A stretch of 35,798 nt of DNA from Candidatus Sumerlaeia bacterium (GTDB taxonomy: Bacteria > Sumerlaeota > Sumerlaeia > SLMS01 > JAHLLQ01), in the NCBI GenBank assembly GCA_028284075.1, contig JANQSL010000194.1, forward strand, positions 1 to 35,798. Reading direction: 5' to 3'. Positions 6,955-13,658 of the stretch are shown here, piece after piece; within the stretch, counting starts at the first letter, position 1; each line of letters opens with the position of its first letter. A program made the translations under genes and the position numbers. The notes under the pieces are model-generated. The model had not been told where the DNA came from. It saw nothing but the letters and a program-made list of their open reading frames with translations, and made no database searches.

Positions 6955-7712
6955 GGTGGTGTGTTCAGGCCGGCATGAAGCAGATGGTTGATGGCTGTTT
7001 CGGTCTTCATGAAGGCGGCAAACCGTTCGGAAGCGTTACGATGTTTCGTGTCCGTGCTGATTCCCATTTTGTGAGGGATTCTGCTGTCCTGGAAGTCGTC
7101 GAGGCGCAGGGTTTGTGCTTCGCCTTCTTTCCCAAGAACGGAGACGGCGACAAAGGCTGCGTCGGCGTTGCCGGACTGTGTGATTTGCCAGGCGGTGCGA
7201 ACGCTGCCCGCGGGAATGATGCGGTCGGTGAGGAGTCCTTCGGTGTCGAGTTGGCGGATAACGCGAAGTGCGGCTCGTCCGTAGGGTGCGGTTTCCGGGT
7301 TGGCGATGGCAATGCGGCGTTTTTTCCATGCGTTGCCGAGTAGATCGCGGGGTTGCGAAAGTTCGGGAAGATTATTGCGAGGCTTCCAGAGAACGAGTTC
7401 GCCGACGGCGTATGTGCGAAGAGTTTCCCGATCGAGGTGACCATCGTTCGCAAGTTGCTCCGCCGTTTCCCGGTCGGCTCCGAAGAAAAGGTCAAACGGT
7501 GCGCCTTCCCGGAGTTGAAGTGCGAGGACTCCGGTGGATCCTGTCGTGATGTCGACATGAATGCCGGTTTCGCCGGTGAAGTCTTTGACAATGGATTCCA
7601 TGGCCTGGGAGACGCTTGATGCGGCCGCAAGGGTGAGGTGTGGCGCATCACGACTCTGGGTGCAGGCCGTTGTCGCGAGAAGAAACAGAAGAAGGGGAAT
7701 GAAACGATTCAC
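6951..7712 (-). CDS. modA: Molybdate ABC transporter substrate-binding lipoprotein ModA
   Basis: The 253-residue protein binds molybdate (or tungstate) outside the membrane and delivers it to ModB. A lipoprotein signal is visible (MNRFIPLLLFLLATTAC, lipid-anchored Cys17). The mature part shows ModA hallmarks: LTLAAASSV at the start of the first lobe, TGSTGVLALQL, the FDLFFGAD strand, and an IANPETAPYGRAA segment in the hinge region. It starts at GTG 7712; GGAG lies 10 bases before it. A ModE-like operator sits immediately upstream, almost touching the ribosome site, so repression by ModE when molybdate is plentiful is likely. The stop overlaps the modB start. Molybdate versus tungstate specificity cannot be settled by eye. 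Confidence 0.95.
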   Translation of the reverse strand: MNRFIPLLLFLLATTACTQSRDAPHLTLAAASSVSQAMESIVKDFTGETGIHVDITTGSTGVLALQLREGAPFDLFFGADRETAEQLANDGHLDRETLRTYAVGELVLWKPRNNLPELSQPRDLLGNAWKKRRIAIANPETAPYGRAALRVIRQLDTEGLLTDRIIPAGSVRTAWQITQSGNADAAFVAVSVLGKEGEAQTLRLDDFQDSRIPHKMGISTDTKHRNASERFAAFMKTETAINHLLHAGLNTPP

Positions 7713-7725
7713 CGATGAACAGCTC

Positions 7726-7749
7726 CGTTATGCACGACGAAACATAACG
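7726..7749. promoter_or_regulatory. ModE-type operator upstream of modA
   Basis: A perfect inverted repeat CGTTATG-N10-CATAACG spans 24 bp. It resembles the ModE box half-site (CGTTATAT...ATATAACG in enterobacteria). It lies in the 72 bp between the modE stop and the modA GTG, with the ribosome site directly beside it. A regulator bound here would block modAB transcription. Confidence 0.85.
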
Positions 7750-7784
7750 CCCCGCGAGCGGTCAACGATGGAGACGGTGTGTGT

Positions 7785-8135
7785 TTACTTCAGCCGGCGG
7801 GTGATGCGGCGAAGCGGCCGTGCGGCTGCCCTGAGGGCGGCCGCCTCGGCTTCGAGATAGGCCTCAAGGACGGCTTCGCCGGTTTTCGTGAGACGAGCAC
7901 CGCCTCCTCCCGCGCCGCCGGTGATTCGCTCCACCAGGGGAGACTTGAAGGCTGAGTTCATTGACTGGACAAGAGCCCAGGCCCGGCGGTAGGACATGTT
8001 CATTTGGCGGGCGGCCTCGGCGATGGAGCCGGTTTCGCCGATGAGGCGAAGAATATCGGAACGGCCGGGGCCGAGGGCGACGTCTTCGTGCCGGTATACT
8101 CTGATGCGGACGGCGGTCTGAACTTCCCGGGCCAT
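7785..8135 (-). CDS. modE: ModE N-terminal-type molybdate regulator (HTH only)
   Basis: From the ATG at 8135 this encodes 116 residues; the frame extends further upstream, but the family begins at about VRIRVYRHEDVALGPGR. The winged helix-turn-helix covers about residues 22-75 (DILRLIGETGSIAEAARQMNMSYRRAWALVQSMN), followed by the wing segment ERITGGAGGGGARLTKTGEAVL, both typical of ModE. The C-terminal di-Mop (TOBE) domain that binds molybdate in E. coli ModE is absent, so this is the short, DNA-binding-only form; how it senses molybdate is unclear. It is encoded upstream of modA on the same strand, and its likely operator lies between the two genes. No good ribosome site precedes the ATG, so the exact start is uncertain. 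Confidence 0.9.
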   Translation of the reverse strand: MAREVQTAVRIRVYRHEDVALGPGRSDILRLIGETGSIAEAARQMNMSYRRAWALVQSMNSAFKSPLVERITGGAGGGGARLTKTGEAVLEAYLEAEAAALRAAARPLRRITRRLK

Positions 8136-8191
8136 GCTGGAGGGAACCTGGTGGCAGGGTTTTTTGTCCCGTAAAACAACCTGTTCCCGCA

Positions 8192-8204
8192 ACTGAGGTT
8201 GACG
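8192..8204 (+). promoter_or_regulatory. Shared upstream element of kelch gene 1 (ACTGAGGTTGACG)
   Basis: The 13-mer ends 64 bp before the ATG of the first kelch gene. The same element (ACTNAGNTTGACR) stands 63-64 bp before the third and fourth kelch genes. It contains a TTGACG that could serve as a -35 box, though I see no good -10 box at 17 bp here. Confidence 0.55.
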
Positions 8205-8267
8205 AGAGCAGGTGGGCAAACCCAGAGTACCCGCTTCCGACGGAGAGTGGGCCAAAAGGGACAGGAA

Positions 8268-9809
8268 ATGAAACGATACCCCCCTCCCGGCGTGTGTCGG
8301 GTTCTGTTGTTACTGGCCGGTTTTCTCGCTCTCGCAACCGCTACAGAAGCTCAGAATCAATTTGTCTATCGAACCACAAACCTGCCGATCGGCCGGGCTT
8401 TCGGCGGGGCGGCGGTGCTGGGCGATCATGTCTACTACTTCGGCGGATCCCACGCGACGGGTGGTCCGGACGGCAAGCAGTCGGTTACGCCGAGTGTGGT
8501 GAAGGCGCGAGTCATGCCGAACGGGCGGCTGGGTCGGTGGGAGGAAACCACGCCTCTGCCGCAGCCACGGCACTATATCGAGAACGCGACGCTGGTTTTG
8601 AACGATGTCGTTTACATCGTTGGCGGGTCGTCTCTCCCGGCCAACGGCAGGCGATTCAACACCGCTCTGTTTTCGCGGCCGCTTCCGAATGGGACGCTGC
8701 TGCCCTGGACGGAGTCGCAGCCGTTTGACGAAGTCGGTTTGTCGACAATTACCGCCGTTTCCACTCCGGGCCACATTCACATCATCGGGGGCATCGGCGG
8801 GAGAAGCGGGGCGACCAACAAGGTTTACACGAATACGATCTACGCGGACGGATCGATGGGAAGCTGGGAGCCGGGACCTGAGCTTCCGATGAACCTTTGG
8901 TACCACAGTGCGGGTGTGGCAGGCGGGCGGGTTTATGTGTGGGGAGGTCTGCCAACAGCCAGTAATGACGCTGTCTCTCCACTGATGTTCTCAGCGCCGA
9001 TTCTTGGAAGCGGAAACCTCGGTGGGTGGCGCCGGGAACCGCGGGCTTTGCCGACGGGCTTCTATGGTGCGTCGACTGCTGTTGCCGGTAACTACCTGAT
9101 GTCATTTTCGCCCCGATACGCGGGGGGAACAAAGACGAACGATGTCTGGTACGCGGCGGTTACACCGCAGGGTGTGAGCAACTGGGTTCGCCGCTCGGGG
9201 GGTGTTCCAAACCGGACGTATCATGCAGCCGGAACGGATTATCGCCGAGGCTTGATTTACTTTGGCGGCGGGCGGAGCGGTGTCGGTTCGCCGATGTTGA
9301 CCGATTTCTTCTTTTTTGCGCTCGGTTCCGGTGCACGGCAGCAGGCGGAACAGGCGTGGCTCGCGGCACAACGAGCCCACCAGAATACCGTGGCGGCTTT
9401 TCCCGCACCCACATCAGGCCAGGGACAGACGCCTTCCACTCTGACGTATACGCAGGCCTCGACTTTGTCTTCATCGGCCGTTGCGGGATTCAAGACGTAT
9501 GCGGATGCACGTACCGCAGCGGAGTCGCAGGGACCTCCACTCGTCGTTTATTTCACACTCGAAACCGCGCAGCCCTGTATCGAGCAGCGGCAGATGCTGG
9601 CCGCACCTGAGTTTCAACAGATCCTGCCAAAGGCATCCTGGGCGTGGGTGGAAACGAAGGACTATCCGCAGCTGGCACAGCAACTGGGTGTTTATCGTGT
9701 GCCGACGTGGGTCTTTTATGATCGTGCCGGCAACGAGATTCAGGCTGCACGAACGGTCGGCGTGAAGTCGGTTACGGATCTTGCCAAGACTATCCTGAGT
9801 CTGCCTTAG
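8268..9809 (+). CDS. Secreted kelch-propeller protein with C-terminal thioredoxin-like domain (paralog 1)
   Basis: The 513-residue protein starts at ATG 8268 with AGGA just upstream; the frame runs on to 8199 but the signal peptide begins here (cleavage expected near ATATEA-QN, 28/29). Residues 30-355 contain six kelch-like repeats, each ending in a strand such as VYYFGG, VVYIVGG, IHIIGG, RVYVWGG or LIYFGG, so a six-bladed propeller is expected. A helical linker (AEQAWLAAQRAHQNTVAAFPAP) leads to a thioredoxin-fold domain (about 405-513). That domain keeps the cis-proline (VYRVPTWVFYD, P479), but the active-site position reads TAQPC, with only C437 left where CxPC is expected. Oxidoreductase activity is therefore unlikely. 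The kelch part recalls NanM-like sialate epimerases, but no enzymatic role can be claimed. A strong terminator follows. Confidence 0.88.
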   Translation: MKRYPPPGVCRVLLLLAGFLALATATEAQNQFVYRTTNLPIGRAFGGAAVLGDHVYYFGGSHATGGPDGKQSVTPSVVKARVMPNGRLGRWEETTPLPQPRHYIENATLVLNDVVYIVGGSSLPANGRRFNTALFSRPLPNGTLLPWTESQPFDEVGLSTITAVSTPGHIHIIGGIGGRSGATNKVYTNTIYADGSMGSWEPGPELPMNLWYHSAGVAGGRVYVWGGLPTASNDAVSPLMFSAPILGSGNLGGWRREPRALPTGFYGASTAVAGNYLMSFSPRYAGGTKTNDVWYAAVTPQGVSNWVRRSGGVPNRTYHAAGTDYRRGLIYFGGGRSGVGSPMLTDFFFFALGSGARQQAEQAWLAAQRAHQNTVAAFPAPTSGQGQTPSTLTYTQASTLSSSAVAGFKTYADARTAAESQGPPLVVYFTLETAQPCIEQRQMLAAPEFQQILPKASWAWVETKDYPQLAQQLGVYRVPTWVFYDRAGNEIQAARTVGVKSVTDLAKTILSLP

Positions 9810-9872
9810 CGGCAATGGTCTGTCGTTCGGTACGATAACAAAGCTGAACATTTTTCAGGTGTTGCAAAAGTG

Positions 9873-9903
9873 AAACCGCTTGTGAAAGCGGTTTTGTTTT
9901 TTA
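9873..9903 (+). terminator. Intrinsic terminator after kelch gene 1
   Basis: Stem AAACCGCTT/AAGCGGTTT (9873-9881 and 9886-9894), loop GTGA, followed by TGTTTTTT. Each kelch gene therefore probably has its own transcript, at least for the first. Confidence 0.88.
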
Positions 9904-9983
9904 CCCGCGCCAAATCGCGGCGTGCGGAGTCAACGCTGTCGATACCGGATTTTTCTTGCCCTCCCAGTGCAAGTTATTTCAGT

Positions 9984-9989
9984 TATAAT
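9984..9989 (+). promoter_or_regulatory. Possible -10 box (TATAAT) of kelch gene 2
   Basis: A perfect TATAAT lies 57 bp before the second kelch gene in an AT-rich stretch. The hexamer 17 bp upstream is a poor -35 (CTCCCA). This gene lacks the ACTNAGNTTGACR element of its three paralogs, so it may be controlled differently. Confidence 0.4.
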
Positions 9990-10046
9990 GCACGAGACAA
10001 GAAATCGACAGTTGAAGAGATTCCAACTGTCACAAGAGGATGAGTC

Positions 10047-11576
10047 ATGAGAGCATTCCCCTTTGCAGGGAGGGCGTTTCTGGCGCTTTTCCTTATGCTT
10101 GCTTTTCATAGTCCGACTTTCGCTCAAGGCGAGCGCTTTCTTGTTCAGTCAACGCCTCTTCCACACGGAAGAGCGTTTCATGGTTCGGCGGTGCTGGGAG
10201 ATTATCTGTATGTTTTTAGCGGATTTGGAACCAATGACAAGGATGGAGCGGGTTCCTCGTCTGTTTTGAAGGCTCGCATTGGTTCAACCGGTTTGCTGGG
10301 GGAGTGGACCGATGCGACATCTTTGCCTTCTCCCCGTCATTATATTGCAAACAGCACTCTGGTGCTGGACGATGTGGTTTACATCCTGGGAGGAGCGAAT
10401 GAGGCAGGCGTCGGGAACCATGTTGAGCACTATAACACCTGTGTGTACACGCGGCCTTTGCCGAACGGGACGTTGCTGCCCTGGACTGAATCGCGTCCCT
10501 TCGAGGGAGCGGGAGTTGTCAGTCCGGCGGCGGTTTCGACGCCCGGGCATCTGCATCTCATCGGGGGCAAACTGGGAGGAAATATCGTTTCGCGGAAAGT
10601 CTGGACAGTCAGTCTCTATGCTGACGGTTCTCTTGCCGCGTGGGAACCGGGACCGGATTTGCCGGAAGCGCTGTGGTTCCACCACGCAGGTGTGGCGGGA
10701 GGACGCGTTTATGTTTGGGGCGGTCTGACCGGTCCGGGGAACGACTCCACCTCGCAGGCGGTTTTTTCGGCAGCGGTTTTGGGATCGGGGCGTCTCGGTT
10801 CGTGGCGCCGCGAGCCGGTCAACCTGCCGGGCGGAATGTACAGCGCCGCCTCAGCGGTGGCGGGACCGTATCTCTTTACTATTTCACCGCGTTATCAGGG
10901 TGGTTCCGTTTCCAACGATGTCTGGTGGACGTATGTTACGGCGGAGGGGATCGTGCCGTGGCGCCGACGTCAGACGAGCAGTCCGATTCGTGTTTATCAC
11001 TGCACCGCAATGGATTTTCGCCGTGGACGCATTTACGTTCCCGGAGGCAAGGCGGAGCGGGCTTCCACTCAGTTGGATACGGTGCTTTTTCTTGAGCTGT
11101 CACAGTCGGCGCGGGAGCTGGCGGAGCAGGGCTGGACCACTCAGTTGCTACAGCACTCCAACACGGTCTCGACGAAACTGCCTCCGGCGGTGGCGGCGGC
11201 GGAAGCATCCGGTCTGACGTTTTCAACGAGGGAGTCGCTTCCGGCGGGAGCGGTGGGTGGTTTTGTGACGGTCGGTTCCGCGCGCTCGACAAGTGCGCAG
11301 CGCGGTTTGCCAATGGTGATGTATTTCAATATCCCCGGTGTTCGTCCCTGCAAGGAGCAGGAGTCCCTGCTGGATGGAGACGACTTCAGGGCTCTTGTGC
11401 CGAACGCGGCTTTTGCGTGGGCGGACACTTCGGCCTATCCCCAGCTCGCCCAGCAGCTGGGAGTGTTTCGTGTCCCGACGTGGATTGTCTACGACAAGGG
11501 GGGACGCGAGACGGTGCGTCTGGCGGGCGTTGTTCATCCAACGGATCTTGCAAAGGCACTTATACCTCTTCGGTAG
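10047..11576 (+). CDS. Secreted kelch-propeller protein with C-terminal thioredoxin-like domain (paralog 2, divergent)
   Basis: This 509-residue protein has the same plan as its three neighbours but is clearly the most diverged. A signal peptide (cleavage expected at TFA-QG) is followed by the kelch repeats (LYVFSG, VVYILGG, LHLIGG, RVYVWGG, RIYVPGG strands). A shorter linker leads to the thioredoxin-like domain, with cis-proline in LGVFRVPTWIVYD. The active-site region reads PGVRPCKEQ: C435 is kept and the first cysteine is Val. The linker is Ala-rich (PPAVAAAEAS). GAGGA lies 7 bases before the ATG. Its upstream region shares no obvious element with the other paralogs and instead has a TATAAT box. 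The function is unknown; independent conservation of the single Cys supports a structural or binding role for it. Confidence 0.87.
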   Translation: MRAFPFAGRAFLALFLMLAFHSPTFAQGERFLVQSTPLPHGRAFHGSAVLGDYLYVFSGFGTNDKDGAGSSSVLKARIGSTGLLGEWTDATSLPSPRHYIANSTLVLDDVVYILGGANEAGVGNHVEHYNTCVYTRPLPNGTLLPWTESRPFEGAGVVSPAAVSTPGHLHLIGGKLGGNIVSRKVWTVSLYADGSLAAWEPGPDLPEALWFHHAGVAGGRVYVWGGLTGPGNDSTSQAVFSAAVLGSGRLGSWRREPVNLPGGMYSAASAVAGPYLFTISPRYQGGSVSNDVWWTYVTAEGIVPWRRRQTSSPIRVYHCTAMDFRRGRIYVPGGKAERASTQLDTVLFLELSQSARELAEQGWTTQLLQHSNTVSTKLPPAVAAAEASGLTFSTRESLPAGAVGGFVTVGSARSTSAQRGLPMVMYFNIPGVRPCKEQESLLDGDDFRALVPNAAFAWADTSAYPQLAQQLGVFRVPTWIVYDKGGRETVRLAGVVHPTDLAKALIPLR

Positions 11577-11737
11577 AAGTTCGTGGCTTCCGCCCGGGTC
11601 GTGCGCTCCGCGGGCGCTACAGACAGATGGAAAACCGGAGTTACTCACGTCGAGCTTTATTCCAATGTGGAGAAACAACACACGAGAGCTGTCTCACAGA
11701 CACACCACGGCAGGTGGCGCGCATGTCAGGTTGCTGA

Positions 11738-11755
11738 AGTGTTTTGTAAAACACT
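11738..11755. other. 8-bp palindromic hairpin between kelch genes 2 and 3
   Basis: AGTGTTTT-GT-AAAACACT is a perfect palindrome in the 284-bp gap. It lacks a T-tract and may be a weak terminator or a protein-binding site. Confidence 0.4.
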
Positions 11756-11782
11756 CTTGAATCAGGAGCTGCCAGAATATTG

Positions 11783-11798
11783 TCGACTGAGATTGACA
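11783..11798 (+). promoter_or_regulatory. Shared upstream element of kelch gene 3
   Basis: TCGACTGAGATTGACA matches the kelch gene 4 copy at 14 of 16 positions and ends 63 bp before the ATG. It includes a consensus -35 hexamer TTGACA. A -10 at the usual spacing is weak (AAATCC). Confidence 0.6.
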
Positions 11799-11860
11799 TG
11801 CCTTTGGAGATGCTGAAATCCTCATTTTTCCACTCTGGTTGGACAAACAGGAGATTTTGT

Positions 11861-13402
11861 ATGAAACGATTCCCTGACTCTTCTTTTTGCTCCATCGTTT
11901 TTGTTCTTCTTTTCGGATTTCTTCTGACGGATGTTGCCAGAGCTCAGAATCAGTTTGTCCAGCGAGCGACTGATCTTCCGCTGAGGAGAGCGTTCGGAGG
12001 AACAGCGGTTCTCGGGGATTACGTTTATTATCTCGGCGGGTCGCAGGGCACCGCCGCCGGATACGATGCGGAGTCCGTCAGCACGAGTGTGGTCAAAGCA
12101 AGGCTGCTTCCGAACGGCCGCCTTGGATCGTGGGAGCAGACGACGCCGCTGCCGCAGCCACGCCATTATATTGAGAACGCGACGCTTGTGCTTAACGATG
12201 TTGTTTACATCATTGGAGGATCCGCTCTTCCGGCAAAAGGGGATCGATACAACACGGCGTTGTTTTCACGGCCTCTCCCCAACGGTACTCTCCTTCCCTG
12301 GACGGAATCCCAGCCTTTCGACAGCGAGGGGCTTTCCACGATCACCGCTGTTTCAACACCCGGACATATTCATATTATCGGAGGGTTGTACAGAGACGCG
12401 GGAGCGAGTAACAAAGTTCATACGAACACGATTTACGCCGACGGATCGATGGGCAGCTGGACTCCGGGACCGACTCTGCCAATGCCACTCTGGTATCACA
12501 GTGCGGGTGTTGCGGGCGGGCGTGTTTATGTCTGGGGTGGAATGCCGACGGAGGACAGGAAACAGGTGTCACCACTGATGTTTTCGGCTCCGATTCTGGG
12601 GTCGGGCAAACTTGGAGCCTGGCGCCAGGAGGTCCGCAGGCTTCCGCAGCCTTTTTTCGCCGCGTCGACGGCGGTGGCGGGGGACTATTTGATTTCTTTT
12701 TCTCCACGCTACTCGGGATCGGTGGGAAGCAGTGATGTCTGGTATGCGGCGGTCACGCCTCAGGGGGTCAGCAACTGGTACCGGCGTCAGACCAATGTTC
12801 CAAGCCAGCTGTATCATGCGGCGGCCACGGACTACCGCAAGGGGATGATTTTTTTTGGAGGAGGCCGCAGCGGTCCGGGTCAGCCGATGCTTCAAAACTT
12901 TTTTTCGTTCGCCCTTGGTTCTTCGGCGAGAGACCAGGCTGAACGCGCATGGCTTGCGGCCCAGCGCGCTCATCAGAACACGGTCGCCGCGTTTCCGGCG
13001 CCCGGTGCGGGTCAAAACGAACGGCAAACGACTCTGACGTACACGACGGCATCAACGCTGTCCTCAGGAGCGGTCAATGGCTTCAAGACTTACGGGGATG
13101 CACGAACCGTTGCGGAGAGCCGAAGGTTGCCTCTGGTTGTTTATTTCGCTTTGGAGGATGCGCGTCCCTGCATCGAACAGCGTCAGTTGCTGGAGGCTCC
13201 TGAGTTTCAGCAGATTGTTCCGAAGGCTTCATGGGCGTGGGTTGAGACGAAGAATTATCCACAGCTCGCGCAGCAGATTGGCGTGTACCGTGTACCGACA
13301 TGGGTCTTTTATGACGAGACCGGCAATGAAGTTCAAAATGCCCGCACGGTTGGAGTGAAGTCCGTTACGGACCTTGCAAAGGCGGTTCTCGATCTGCGGT
13401 AG
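11861..13402 (+). CDS. Secreted kelch-propeller protein with C-terminal thioredoxin-like domain (paralog 3)
   Basis: From ATG 11861, with AGGAG 7-8 bases upstream, this encodes 513 residues, exactly the length of paralogs 1 and 4. The frame extends to 11780, but the earlier part lies before the signal peptide (MKRFPDSSF..., cleavage expected at ARA-QN). Kelch blades follow (VYYLGG, VVYIIGG, IHIIGG, RVYVWGG, MIFFGG). The thioredoxin-like domain has ALEDARPCIEQRQLL around the old active site, with one Cys, and cis-proline in VYRVPTWVFYDE. The last 30 residues are identical to paralog 4, yet 16 of the 30 codons differ silently, so the duplication is old and the domain is under strong purifying selection. 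Its expression probably follows the element at 11783-11798. Confidence 0.88.
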   Translation: MKRFPDSSFCSIVFVLLFGFLLTDVARAQNQFVQRATDLPLRRAFGGTAVLGDYVYYLGGSQGTAAGYDAESVSTSVVKARLLPNGRLGSWEQTTPLPQPRHYIENATLVLNDVVYIIGGSALPAKGDRYNTALFSRPLPNGTLLPWTESQPFDSEGLSTITAVSTPGHIHIIGGLYRDAGASNKVHTNTIYADGSMGSWTPGPTLPMPLWYHSAGVAGGRVYVWGGMPTEDRKQVSPLMFSAPILGSGKLGAWRQEVRRLPQPFFAASTAVAGDYLISFSPRYSGSVGSSDVWYAAVTPQGVSNWYRRQTNVPSQLYHAAATDYRKGMIFFGGGRSGPGQPMLQNFFSFALGSSARDQAERAWLAAQRAHQNTVAAFPAPGAGQNERQTTLTYTTASTLSSGAVNGFKTYGDARTVAESRRLPLVVYFALEDARPCIEQRQLLEAPEFQQIVPKASWAWVETKNYPQLAQQIGVYRVPTWVFYDETGNEVQNARTVGVKSVTDLAKAVLDLR

Positions 13403-13579
13403 GCGCGATTTGTTTCCAATGGGAAAAACCCAGACCTCTTTCGCCAGTTAAAGTTTTCACTCTCAGTCAGCCGAATGGATCTGCCACGGGCCTGCAGATG
13501 CCATTTGTGAGTGGTCTGTCTCGCGTCTTGCCGAGAGATTTCATAAAACACTGTCGCATGATGATTTATAGAAACACTA

Positions 13580-13618
13580 TCGACTCAGCTTGACAGGCTG
13601 AAGAGGAAATTTTGTATT
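13580..13618 (+). promoter_or_regulatory. Promoter with shared element, kelch gene 4
   Basis: TCGACTCAGCTTGACA (13580-13595) contains -35 TTGACA. A TGTATT lies 17 bp downstream (13613-13618) as a 4-of-6 -10 box. The element ends 64 bp before the ATG. This is the most promoter-like copy of the three. Confidence 0.6.
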
Positions 13619-13658
13619 TGAATGTTTCAATAAAGCCAGATATCCAGGAGAATTCGAA

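Noticed and set aside
6292-6978. Plus-strand frame of 228 residues over modB
   Set aside because: It is Gly/Asp/Glu-rich and antisense to a well-supported permease gene; a shadow frame.
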